From positions 868,001 to 932,000 of the forward strand of contig NZ_SMFZ01000002.1 in the NCBI RefSeq assembly GCF_004339565.1: DNA of 64,000 nucleotides, given 5' to 3'. The notes below the pieces were generated by a model. It was not told where the DNA came from. It did no database searches and was given only the letters and a program-made list of their open reading frames with translations. The number at the start of each line of letters is the position of its first letter. Position 1 is the first letter of the stretch. The DNA comes from Pseudonocardia endophytica (GTDB taxonomy: Bacteria > Actinomycetota > Actinomycetes > Mycobacteriales > Pseudonocardiaceae). Both the position numbers and the translations under genes were made by a program. Of the stretch, positions 21,796 through 29,121 are shown piece after piece.

Positions 21796-22190
21796 CGCGC
21801 GCTGATCCGGCGGATGCGCGCTGATCCGGCGGATGCGCGCTGATCCGGCGGATGCGCGCTGATCCGGCGGGCGCTCGTGTCCGGGCGCGCGCGAGCACCG
21901 TCGACGAGTGCGTTCTGCGGATCACCGAGCGTTCTGCGGATCACTGTGCGTTCTGCCCAGGCTGCGCGTTCTGTCGAGACGTGCGGTCGTCGGATCACCG
22001 TGCGCTGGTCCGTGGGGTGCGCCGGTCCGGCGGACGCGCGCTGATCCGGCGGGCGCGCGCTGATCCGGCGGACGCTCGTGTCCGAGCGCGCGCGAGCACC
22101 GTCGGCGGGTGCGTACTGCGGATCACCGTGCGTTCTGCGGATCACTGTGCGTTCTGCCCGGGCTGCGCGTTCCGCCGAGACGTGCGGTCG
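21796..22190. repeat. 201-bp tandem duplication with inner 18-bp repeats
   Basis: The block GCGCTCGTGTCCG ... GACGTGCGGTCG at 21871-21989 recurs at 22072-22190 with a constant 201-bp offset and a few percent mismatch. Left of each copy are tandem GCGCTGATCCGGCGG units, about four in the first and two to three in the second. Motifs such as TGCGGATCAC recur inside. The zone separates two convergent genes and has no credible coding frame. Confidence 0.8.
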
Positions 22191-22211
22191 CCGTGCGCTG
22201 TCTCGGGACGC

Positions 22212-22883
22212 TCAGTGCGGGCCGAGCAGGTTCGTCCGGACCTCGAGCAGGTGCGCGCGCATGTGCTCGCGGGCCAGGTCCGGATCACGTTCGGTCAGCG
22301 CGTCGACGATCGCGCGGTGGCCCGTCTCGTAGCGCTCGCGACGGGCGGGCGTCGCCGTCCTGCGCTTGATACTGCCCCAGACCGGCAGGTCGCGGGCTGC
22401 GTTCATGGTGTCGAACAGGCGGAGCAGCAGCGCGTTGTGCGCGGCCGTGGCGATGCCCCGGTGCAGCGCCGAGTCCCAGCCCTCGAAGTCGGCGTAGTCG
22501 ATCGCGTGCTCGCTGCGGGACAGGCAGTGGTGCAGGTGGTCGACGTCGGCCTGGGTCGCCTGCGTCGCGGCCAGCGCGGCGATCTCCGGCTCCAGTAGCA
22601 GGCGGGTCTGCATGATCTCGGCCGGGCTGGTCTGCGGTGCGTCCTCGCCGGTGGTCGCGGCTGCGAGCGTGTCCGCGACGAACGTGCCGCGTCCGACGTG
22701 CCGGACGATCGTCCCCTCGCGCTCCAGCGCGGCGAGCGCACCGCGCACGGCCGTGCGCCCGATACCGAGCTGGTCGACGAGCGATCGCTCGGTCGGCAGC
22801 CGCGACCCGGCACTCAGCGTGCCGCTGCGCAGGCCGTCCGCGAGCATCGCCCGCACCCGCTCGTCCGTCGTGGGACCGGTCAT
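22212..22883 (-). CDS. GntR/FadR-family transcriptional regulator
   Basis: A 223-aa regulator. The N-terminal winged helix shows LSAGSRLPTERSLVDQLGIG, then RTAVRGALAALEREG. The C-terminal FCD ligand domain has ARTRLLLEP-like MQTRLLLEPEIAAL and His residues (DADFHRGI-like DSALHRGIATAAHN, GHRAIVDAL) that could bind a metal and a carboxylate. It is divergent from the FAH-hydrolase operon and is probably its ligand-responsive repressor. Two mirrored ACCAAT pairs in the shared promoter are candidate binding sites. Confidence 0.93.
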   Translation of the reverse strand: MTGPTTDERVRAMLADGLRSGTLSAGSRLPTERSLVDQLGIGRTAVRGALAALEREGTIVRHVGRGTFVADTLAAATTGEDAPQTSPAEIMQTRLLLEPEIAALAATQATQADVDHLHHCLSRSEHAIDYADFEGWDSALHRGIATAAHNALLLRLFDTMNAARDLPVWGSIKRRTATPARRERYETGHRAIVDALTERDPDLAREHMRAHLLEVRTNLLGPH

Positions 22884-22894
22884 CGCACCTCCCG

Positions 22895-22911
22895 ACCAAT
22901 GCGGAACCAAT
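22895..22911 (-). promoter_or_regulatory. Candidate GntR operator, proximal to regulator
   Basis: ACCAATGCGGAACCAAT, a 6-bp direct repeat with 11-bp period, lies 12 bp upstream of the gntR start. The same arrangement in opposite orientation occurs at 22984-23000. This looks like an autoregulatory site. Confidence 0.55.
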
Positions 22912-22983
22912 ATAGCTGCTGTCGAAGTGATGACAACTGCCGACGTGCTCGTTAGGGTCCCGACCAAAGGCGACCATTGCAAG

Positions 22984-23000
22984 ATTGGTTGCTGATTGGT
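22984..23000 (+). promoter_or_regulatory. Candidate GntR operator, proximal to FAH operon
   Basis: ATTGGTTGCTGATTGGT is the reverse complement of an ACCAAT-N5-ACCAAT site, 17 bp before the start at 23017 and just ahead of the GAGGAGG ribosome site. Binding here would block the operon transcript. Confidence 0.55.
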
Positions 23001-23016
23001 CGAGGAGGCGGCGACG

Positions 23017-23886
23017 ATGAAGCTGGTGACGTACGAGGCGGACGGCCGAACCGGCCTGGGCCGCGTCGACGACGACGGCATCACCGTCCGGGCGATGGCC
23101 GGCGTCACCGGCGAGCGGGACCTGCTGGCCGTGATCGAGGAGTGGGACGCGCTCTCCGGCGCGATCGCCGCGGCAGGGCTCCCGGTCGTCGAGAACCCCC
23201 GGCTGCGCGCGCCGTTCCCGTCGCCGCGCCGGGACCTGTTCGCCGTCGGCAAGAACTACCGCGAGCACGTCGCCGAGTTCGGGCGCTCCGGGTACGACAC
23301 CCCGCAGCGCTCGGAGGACCTGCCGGACAAGCCGATCGTGTTCTCCAAGGCGACCACGTCGGTGACCGGCCCGTTCGACGACGTCGAGTCGCACCCGTCG
23401 GTGACGAGCGAGCTGGACTACGAGGCCGAGCTCGCCGTGATCATCGGACGGGGCGGGCGCGGCATCTCCTACGACGACGCGCCGGACCACGTCTGGGGCT
23501 ACACGATCGTCGACGACGTCACCGCTCGCGACGTGCAGCGCGACCACAAGCAGTGGCTGCTCGGCAAGTCCCTGGACACGCACGCCCCGATGGGGCCGTG
23601 GGCCGTGTCCGCGGACGAGATCGCCGACCTCGGCGCGCTCGAGGTCTCCAGCCACGTCAACGGAGAGCTGCGCCAGAAGGCACCGGTCAAGGACCTGATC
23701 TTCGACGTGCCGGAGCTGATCCGGGTGATCTCCGCCGGCATCACGCTGCTGCCCGGCGACGTGATCGCCACGGGCACGCCCGCCGGCGTCGGGATCGGGT
23801 TCGACCCGCCGCGGTTCCTCGCGCCCGGCGACGTCGTCGAGTGCGCGATCACCGGCCTCGGCGCCCAGCGCACCACCATCGTCTGA
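23017..23886 (+). CDS. Fumarylacetoacetate hydrolase-family protein
   Basis: A 289-aa FAH-fold enzyme. It shows the N-terminal subdomain, FAVGKNYREHVAEFG, the metal-binding acidic cluster in SELDYEAELAVIIGRGG, then DDVTARDVQRDHKQW and LPGDVIATGTPAGVG. Family members cleave C-C bonds of beta-diketo acids or act as hydratase/isomerase on ring-cleavage products. The ATG follows GAGGAGG. It is the first gene of a four- or five-gene unit under GntR control; a hydrolase follows 20 nt on. The exact reaction cannot be assigned. Confidence 0.9.
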   Translation: MKLVTYEADGRTGLGRVDDDGITVRAMAGVTGERDLLAVIEEWDALSGAIAAAGLPVVENPRLRAPFPSPRRDLFAVGKNYREHVAEFGRSGYDTPQRSEDLPDKPIVFSKATTSVTGPFDDVESHPSVTSELDYEAELAVIIGRGGRGISYDDAPDHVWGYTIVDDVTARDVQRDHKQWLLGKSLDTHAPMGPWAVSADEIADLGALEVSSHVNGELRQKAPVKDLIFDVPELIRVISAGITLLPGDVIATGTPAGVGIGFDPPRFLAPGDVVECAITGLGAQRTTIV

Positions 23887-23905
23887 TCCCCGGGAGGGTA
23901 CGAAC

Positions 23906-24661
23906 GTGCAGGTCAACGGCAAGGAACTCGCCGTCGAGATCCAGGGCGACGGGCCGGCGGTACTGCTGGTCCACGGGCTGGGCGGGACGTCGAACTTCTA
24001 CCAGCCGCAGGTCGAGGCGCTCGCCGAGCGCTTCACCGTGATCCGTCCGGACATGGAGGGTTCCGGCCGCTCCCCGGTCACCGGCGAGCTGTCCATCGAC
24101 TCGTTCGCCGCCGACCTGGCCGCGCTCCTGGACGAGCTGAGCATCGAGTCGGCGCGCGTCGTCGGACACTCGATGGCGACGCTGACCGTGCGCCGCCTGG
24201 CCGCGACGCACCCCGACCGCGTCTCGCACCTGGCGCTGCTCGGTGCCGTCAACCCGCCCGCCGACCCGTCGGGGCCCCGTGGCCGCGCCGCCACCGTGCG
24301 GGGGGAGGGGCAGATCGCCGTCGCGGACGCGATCATGAACGCCGCGACGAGCGACGCCACCCGTCGCGACCACCCGGCCGCCGCCGCGCTCGTCCGCGAG
24401 CTCGTGCTGCGGCAGGACCCGGAGGGCTACGCGCGCTCCTGCGAGGCGCTGGCCGGCGCCACCGACCCGGGCCCAGTCGAGAAGTCGCTGCCGTTGCTGC
24501 TGCTCACCGGCGACGAGGACAAGGTCGGCCCGCCCGACGCCAGCCGCGCGCTGGCCGACGCGCACGGCTCCGCCGTCCTCGAGGTCTTCGACGGCTGCGG
24601 GCACTGGACCGCGATCGAGAAGCCGGCCGAGGTCACCGCCCATCTCCTGAAGTTCTTCTGA
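23906..24661 (+). CDS. Alpha/beta hydrolase
   Basis: A 251-aa hydrolase. Features: VHGLGGTSNFYQPQ (oxyanion), RPDMEGSGRSP, nucleophile elbow GHSMATLTVRR (Ser), the acid in GDEDKVGPPD, His in CGHWTAIEKP. It begins with GTG 20 nt after the FAH gene and GGGAGGG. It likely hydrolyses an ester, enol-lactone or C-C bond product in the same pathway. The elbow lacks the usual second Gly (GxSMA instead of GxSxG), which occurs in some homologues. Confidence 0.9.
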   Translation: MQVNGKELAVEIQGDGPAVLLVHGLGGTSNFYQPQVEALAERFTVIRPDMEGSGRSPVTGELSIDSFAADLAALLDELSIESARVVGHSMATLTVRRLAATHPDRVSHLALLGAVNPPADPSGPRGRAATVRGEGQIAVADAIMNAATSDATRRDHPAAAALVRELVLRQDPEGYARSCEALAGATDPGPVEKSLPLLLLTGDEDKVGPPDASRALADAHGSAVLEVFDGCGHWTAIEKPAEVTAHLLKFF

Positions 24662-24690
24662 CGCCCACCACCTCGACGGGGAGGTCTTTC

Positions 24691-25986
24691 ATGTCCACGG
24701 TGCTGTTCCGCGACGTCCGGATCCTCGACTCGACCGGAGCCGACCCCTACCCGGGTGACGTGCTCGTCGTCGACGACCGGATCGCCGCCGTCGGCCAGGT
24801 CGACCCCGGCCGGGCCGAGGGCGCCCAGGTCGTCGAAGGCCGGGGCCGGACGCTCATGTCCGGGCTCTGCGACGCCCACACCCACTTCTCCTGGATCAAC
24901 TCCGCGGACCTCGACGGGCTGGGCACGATGCCCGTCGAAGAGCACCTGATCGCGGCGATGGAGTCGGCCAAGACCTACATCGACTCCGGCTACACGATGT
25001 GCCTCGGCGCGGCGTCCGCGAAGGACCGGCTCGACGTCGTCTGCCGCGACGCGATCAACGCCGGCCGCATCCCCGGGCCGCGCTACCTGGCCAACGGCCC
25101 GGAGATCGCCGTGACCGGCGGCGCGCTGGTCGGATCGATCACGAAGTTCGCCGACGGGCCGGAGGGCATGCGCAAGGCCGTCCGCGAGCTGATCGAGCTC
25201 GGCGTCGACCAGATCAAGCTCTCGATGACCGGCGAGGAGATCACCGGCACGCAGCGCGCGGAGGACACGTACTTCTCCGACGAGGAGGTGGCCGCCGCCG
25301 TCACCGAGGCGCACCGGCGCGGCAAGCGCGTCTGTGCCCACGCGCGCTCCGCGGAGAGCGTGAAGATGTGCGTCCGGCACGGCGTCGACATCGTCTATCA
25401 CGCCAGCTTCACCGACGCCGAGGGCATGGACATGCTCGAGGCGAACCGGGACTGGGTGTTCGTCGCTCCGGGGATCAACTGGCTGGTCGCGACGCTGTAC
25501 GAGGCGGAGTCTTTCGGGTTCCCGCAGGAGGCCGCCGAGGCCGTCGGGTACAAGAAGGAGCTGGAGCAGGCGACCGAGGGCCTGCGCGAGATGCACCGGC
25601 GCGGGATCAGGCTGCTGCCCGGCGGCGACTACGGCTTCGCGTGGACGCCGCACGGCACCTACGCCCGCGACCTGGAGCACTTCGTCGAGCGTCTCGGCTT
25701 CACGCCGATGGAGGCGATCCTGTCCGCGACGAAGCTCGGCGGCGAGATCATGCTCCGGCCCGACGAGCTCGGCCAGGTCCAGCCCGGCTACCTCGCCGAC
25801 CTGCTCCTCGTCGACGGGGACCCGTTGGAGGACATCACGATCCTCCAGGAACGCGACCGGATCAACGCGATCATGAAAGACGGCCGGTTCCACAAGCCGG
25901 ACGCGAGCCCGGTGCTGCAGGAGGCCGGGCAGCCCGTCGACCGGGCGACCGCGTCGGCGGCGGCCACGGTCCAGGCCCGGCCCTGA
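24691..25986 (+). CDS. Metal-dependent amidohydrolase
   Basis: A 431-aa TIM-barrel amidohydrolase of the Xaa-Pro dipeptidase/imidazolonepropionase/carboxypeptidase-like branch. Metal ligands: the DAHTHFSW HxH, Lys in DQIKLSMTGEE, His in CAHARS and in IVYHASFT, and the catalytic Asp in GGDYGFAW. The C-terminal sheet GYLADLLLVDGDPLEDI closes the composite beta-sandwich. Such enzymes hydrolyse amide or cyclic amide bonds. It is 30 nt downstream of the hydrolase in the GntR-linked operon. Confidence 0.9.
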   Translation: MSTVLFRDVRILDSTGADPYPGDVLVVDDRIAAVGQVDPGRAEGAQVVEGRGRTLMSGLCDAHTHFSWINSADLDGLGTMPVEEHLIAAMESAKTYIDSGYTMCLGAASAKDRLDVVCRDAINAGRIPGPRYLANGPEIAVTGGALVGSITKFADGPEGMRKAVRELIELGVDQIKLSMTGEEITGTQRAEDTYFSDEEVAAAVTEAHRRGKRVCAHARSAESVKMCVRHGVDIVYHASFTDAEGMDMLEANRDWVFVAPGINWLVATLYEAESFGFPQEAAEAVGYKKELEQATEGLREMHRRGIRLLPGGDYGFAWTPHGTYARDLEHFVERLGFTPMEAILSATKLGGEIMLRPDELGQVQPGYLADLLLVDGDPLEDITILQERDRINAIMKDGRFHKPDASPVLQEAGQPVDRATASAAATVQARP

Positions 25987-26038
25987 CACCCGGCCGGACG
26001 CCACCACCCGGTGACTCCCGCCCCGACCCGGAGCCGAC

Positions 26039-26377
26039 ATGCCGCTACTGGTCTGCCAGACGTGTCCCCGTTACGACCCGGTGCACACCGGGTCGTTCGG
26101 CCGGGGCCTCGACGCCGCGCTCGTCGCGCATCCGGACGTGCGTGTGCGCCGGGTGCAGTGCCTGGGCGGATGTCCGGACGACGGCGTGGTCGCGGTCGAC
26201 GGGATCGGCAAGGCGCGCGTGCGGTTCACCGGGCTCTCGCCCGACGACGCCGACGCGATCGTCGTCGCCGCCCGCGCCCACTCCGGGTCCGTCAGCGGTG
26301 CACCGGACGACTGGGAGATCCCGTCCGCACTCACCGACCGCCTGAGTGCGGTGACGTACAAGCGCCCGCCGGCCTGA
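26039..26377 (+). CDS. DUF1636 small metal-binding protein
   Basis: A 112-aa protein with LLVCQTCPRYD at the start and VQCLGGCPDDGVVAVDG in the middle. The Cys pairs are typical of DUF1636 proteins, annotated as predicted metal-binding and often found beside cobalt or catabolic genes. FTGLSPDDADAIVVAARAH closes the thioredoxin-like fold. It lies 52 nt after the amidohydrolase and is probably the last gene of the operon. It could supply or sense a metal for the amidohydrolase; that is inference. Confidence 0.82.
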   Translation: MPLLVCQTCPRYDPVHTGSFGRGLDAALVAHPDVRVRRVQCLGGCPDDGVVAVDGIGKARVRFTGLSPDDADAIVVAARAHSGSVSGAPDDWEIPSALTDRLSAVTYKRPPA

Positions 26378-26562
26378 TCACCTGCCCACGTGGTGTGATC
26401 GCCTCACCCACCACCTCGGCGGCATCCACCGTGGGCCCCGGGTGGCCGTCGTCGAAGCACGGGAGGGCGACCAGATCCGGCTGGGGCGCACGATGCCTCC
26501 CGCCGCCCGGCCCGCGGTCGTCGCCGACGACGGGCGCGGTGGGAGGTCGCGCGTGAGCGTCG

Positions 26563-26922
26563 TCAGCCCGGACCGTCCGGGTGGGTGAGGTCGTAGGCGC
26601 GGGAGAGCTTCTTCGGGACGACCATGCGCCACGCGTCGACGACGAGCTCGCGTGCCTCCGTCGGCTCGAGCTCCGCGAGCTCGGCGACGACCCAGTTGAA
26701 ACGCATCTCCGACGTCGACGGCATGTGGAACTTGTGCGGTTCACCGGCGACGAGTGACTCCCGCTCCTCCTTGGGGAACGCGAAGCCCATCACGCTCTCG
26801 TCGAGCGAGAACGCCACGTAGACGATCTGCTTGACGCGGAAACGCAGCTTGTCGCGCACGTACGCCTCGTAGGAGCGTTCGAGCCCGGTACCCAGCGGCC
26901 GGACGTCCTCGATCACCGCCAT
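26563..26922 (-). CDS. MmcQ/YjbR-family protein
   Basis: A 119-aa protein with VKQIVYVAFSLDESVMGFAF, PKEERESLVA, MRFNWVVAELAEL and DAWRMVVPKKL. This is the pattern of MmcQ/YjbR-like small proteins (CyaY-like fold), once predicted to bind DNA but without established function. It starts at ATG 26922 and is transcribed away from the glyoxalase-fold gene. The 185-bp gap to the left holds nothing recognisable. Confidence 0.8.
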   Translation of the reverse strand: MAVIEDVRPLGTGLERSYEAYVRDKLRFRVKQIVYVAFSLDESVMGFAFPKEERESLVAGEPHKFHMPSTSEMRFNWVVAELAELEPTEARELVVDAWRMVVPKKLSRAYDLTHPDGPG

Positions 26923-27002
26923 GCTCGCCCCCTTCGAATCGTGTGTACACAGGACAGACCGCACCGCCGGGCCGACATCATCGGTCGGGCTCCTGCCGGC
27001 GG

Positions 27003-27077
27003 GTGTCGAGAACGGGGAACCGGCTCCGTCCCCGGGGTACGAGCGGCCACGACGGCCGCACGACCTGGGAGGGAATC
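27003..27077 (+). promoter_or_regulatory. Duplicated 75-bp leader, copy 1
   Basis: It is about 87 percent identical (roughly ten mismatches, no gaps) to 27583-27657, and both copies end in the ribosome site GGGAGGGAATC just before a start codon. Homology starts abruptly at GTGTCGAGAACGG. It is probably a copied promoter/5' UTR giving co-regulation. Confidence 0.75.
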
Positions 27078-27080
27078 ATC

Positions 27081-27539
27081 ATGGCGCTCAAGCGCATGGA
27101 CAACGTCGGCATCGTCGTCGACGACCTCGGGTCCGCGATCGCGTTCTTCGTCGAGCTCGGTATGGAGCTCGAGGGCGAGGCGCTGGTCGAGGGGCCGGAC
27201 GTGGACCGGCTCGTCGCGCTCGACGGCGTCCGGTGCGACATCGCCATGGTCCGGACCCCGGACGGCCACTCGCGGCTCGAGCTGATGAGCTTCCGGTCGC
27301 CGACCGCCACCACGACCGAGCCGGGTGCGCCGACGAACACTCCGGGGATCCGTCGGGTGATGTTCGCCGTCGACGATATCCAGGACACCCTCGCCCGGCT
27401 GCGCGCGTACGGAGCCGAACCAGTGGGCGACGTCGTCCGGTTCGGCGGACACCTGCTCTGCAACGTGCGTGGTCCCGAGGGGATCCTCGTCGCGCTGGCC
27501 GAGGACGACGGTGCGGAGATGGTGGCCGTCGCGACGTGA
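27081..27539 (+). CDS. VOC-family (glyoxalase/dioxygenase fold) protein
   Basis: A 152-aa vicinal-oxygen-chelate protein. It has two beta-alpha-beta-beta-beta modules: MDNVGIVVDDLGSAIAFFVE in the first, GIRRVMFAVDDIQDTLARL in the second. Glu of RLELMSFRSP and His of FGGHLLCNVR are possible metal ligands, though the usual N-terminal His is replaced by Asn. The sequence resembles PhnB/glyoxalase-like proteins annotated as antibiotic resistance or isomerase; the function is unassigned. The same leader as the next gene suggests co-regulation. Confidence 0.87.
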   Translation: MALKRMDNVGIVVDDLGSAIAFFVELGMELEGEALVEGPDVDRLVALDGVRCDIAMVRTPDGHSRLELMSFRSPTATTTEPGAPTNTPGIRRVMFAVDDIQDTLARLRAYGAEPVGDVVRFGGHLLCNVRGPEGILVALAEDDGAEMVAVAT

Positions 27540-27582
27540 GACGGTGGGTTCCGAGCCCTTTCCGGCGGCGTCGCTCCTCCTC

Positions 27583-27657
27583 GTGTCGAGAACGGCACGT
27601 CGGCTCCGTCCCCCGGGCACGAGCGGCCACCACGGCCGCATGATCTGGGAGGGAATC
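27583..27657 (+). promoter_or_regulatory. Duplicated 75-bp leader, copy 2
   Basis: The second copy of the leader at 27003-27077, offset exactly 580 bp, ends in GGGAGGGAATC directly before ATG 27660. It contains the near-palindromic GAGCGGCCACCACGGCCGC, which could be an operator core. Confidence 0.75.
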
Positions 27658-27659
27658 CG

Positions 27660-28106
27660 ATGGCTGTCGCAGCCGACCTCGACCGTGCCACCGACTCTGC
27701 GTGGGACTGGGTCGCCGAGCAGGCCCGCACCTACATGGAGTCGGGCGGGACCGAGGGACATGAGAACGACGGGCTGTACACGCTCGTCCTCGCCACGACC
27801 GGACGCCGGACCGGCACGCCCCGCCGCACCGTCCTGATCTACGGCAGGTCGGGGGAGGACTACGTCGTCGTCGCGTCCAAGGGCGGTGCCGACGAGGACC
27901 CGGCCTGGTTCCTGAACCTCGTCGCCGAGCCGAGCGTCGGGGTGCAGGCAGGGACCCGGCGGTTCACCGGCCGCGCCCGCGTCGCGAGCCCGGCCGAGCG
28001 GGAGACGCTCTGGCCGCAGATGGCGAAGATCTTCCCGCTCTACGACGAGTACGCGCAGAAGACCGATCGCATGATCCCGGTCGTCCTTCTCACGCCGCAG
28101 GACTGA
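27660..28106 (+). CDS. Deazaflavin (F420)-dependent nitroreductase-family protein
   Basis: A 148-aa Ddn-like split beta-barrel protein. Seen: LVLATTGRRTGTPRRTVLIY, YVVVASKGGADEDPAWFLNL and FTGRARVAS, the typical blocks of the actinobacterial F420H2-dependent quinone/nitro-reductase family. These reduce quinones or other electrophiles with F420H2 and protect against oxidative stress or assist catabolism. It shares its leader with the VOC gene. Its stop is adjacent to a TetR remnant on the opposite strand. Confidence 0.9.
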   Translation: MAVAADLDRATDSAWDWVAEQARTYMESGGTEGHENDGLYTLVLATTGRRTGTPRRTVLIYGRSGEDYVVVASKGGADEDPAWFLNLVAEPSVGVQAGTRRFTGRARVASPAERETLWPQMAKIFPLYDEYAQKTDRMIPVVLLTPQD

Positions 28107-28320
28107 CTACGTCAGGAGCGTCCGGATCCAGATGTCCCGCACCAGCTCGGCGTACTGCTCCGGGCTGTACCCGCGCGATGTGATCAGCAGGTAGTAGTCC
28201 GGGCCTCGCGGCACGCGGCGTCGGTGTGGCCGGCCTCGCGCAGCGAGTCCAGCAACGGGACCGTCCGGGGCAGCAGGCGGGCGAGGCCGTCGAACGCCGT
28301 GGAGATGGCCCGTCGTTGGC
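28107..28320 (-). pseudogene. TetR-family regulator remnant (frameshifted)
   Basis: On the minus strand, LARLLPRTVPLLDSLREAGH in one frame continues in another as YYLLITSRGYSPEQYAELVR, then DIWIRTLL and a stop. Together they look like the C-terminal ligand domain of a TetR regulator broken by a frameshift near 28215. No N-terminal HTH is found upstream. It is an inactivated fragment next to an intact TetR gene. Confidence 0.6.
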
Positions 28321-28374
28321 GCCGTAGCAGGAGAGAGCAGGGACGCGGAGCAGGTGACTCCGGACCCGTGCCTT

Positions 28375-29049
28375 TCAGCCGGCCTGCGCTCCCGGATGCT
28401 CCACGGTGGTGGACACGGGCTGCCGTGCGTCAGCCAGGTCCAGGCGACCGTCGGTGGCCTCGACACCCAGGCAGGAGTGGGCGGCCTGTCGAAGCATGGT
28501 CGCCGTCTGCGGCTCGGGCAGTCCGGGACTGTGGAAGAGGATCGACTGGATCGCGCCGATCGCGGCGTGCACGAGGAGCCGGCTTTCGCTGTCGGCCAGA
28601 TCGGTCCTGATCGCGGCGACGGCGGTCGCCCACTCCTCGATGTAGAGGCGTTGCGCGCGTCGTAGCTGGCGGAGGTTGCGGGCGGGGAGGTTGCGGGCCT
28701 CGCGGTGGTAGACCTGCATGATGCGGCGGTCGTGGATGACGACGTCGACGTGGTTGCGGACGAGGCGGGTGACGGCCGTCCGGTCGTCGGGGGAGTCGTC
28801 GACGATCGATGCGGCCGAGGTGGTGAGGTTGTTCATCACGTCCTCGAGGAGCTCGGCGAGGATCGCGGCCTTGCTCTCGAAGTGCCGGTAGATCCCGGAG
28901 CCGACGATGCCGGCCGCGGTTCCGATGTCGGCCATGCCGACCGAGTGGTAGCCGCTGCGGGAGATGAGCTCGGCGGCCGACGTCAGGATGCGGGTTCTCC
29001 TGGCCGGGTCTCGACGCGGCTTCTGTTCCTGCGGCACCGACAGCTCCAT
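28375..29049 (-). CDS. TetR/AcrR-family regulator
   Basis: A 224-aa regulator. The N-terminal HTH reads RRTRILTSAAELISRSGYHS, then VGMADIGTAAGIVGSGIYRH and FESKAAILAELL. The C-terminal domain matches the TetR_C_33/KstR2-like group (VYHREARNLPARNLRQLRRA), which often senses acyl-CoA thioesters of lipid or steroid catabolism. The start is ATG 29049. Its neighbour to the right is a secreted hydrolase, which it may control. Acyl-CoA sensing is inferred from family resemblance only. Confidence 0.9.
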   Translation of the reverse strand: MELSVPQEQKPRRDPARRTRILTSAAELISRSGYHSVGMADIGTAAGIVGSGIYRHFESKAAILAELLEDVMNNLTTSAASIVDDSPDDRTAVTRLVRNHVDVVIHDRRIMQVYHREARNLPARNLRQLRRAQRLYIEEWATAVAAIRTDLADSESRLLVHAAIGAIQSILFHSPGLPEPQTATMLRQAAHSCLGVEATDGRLDLADARQPVSTTVEHPGAQAG

Positions 29050-29121
29050 CGACCTCGAACGTTGAGCGTGCGGGTGCCGGCGACCCGGATAGCTGGTCGC
29101 CGGCACCGTCAGCATGGTAGG

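Noticed and set aside
21796..22190. CRISPR array
   Set aside because: The repeats are tandem, lack unique spacers of constant length, and no cas genes are nearby; it is a 201-bp duplication with short inner repeats.
28107..28466. Intact 119-codon gene on the minus strand
   Set aside because: Only its last 32 codons resemble a protein (TetR C-terminus); the rest is out of frame with the neighbouring homologous stretch, so it is called a pseudogene.
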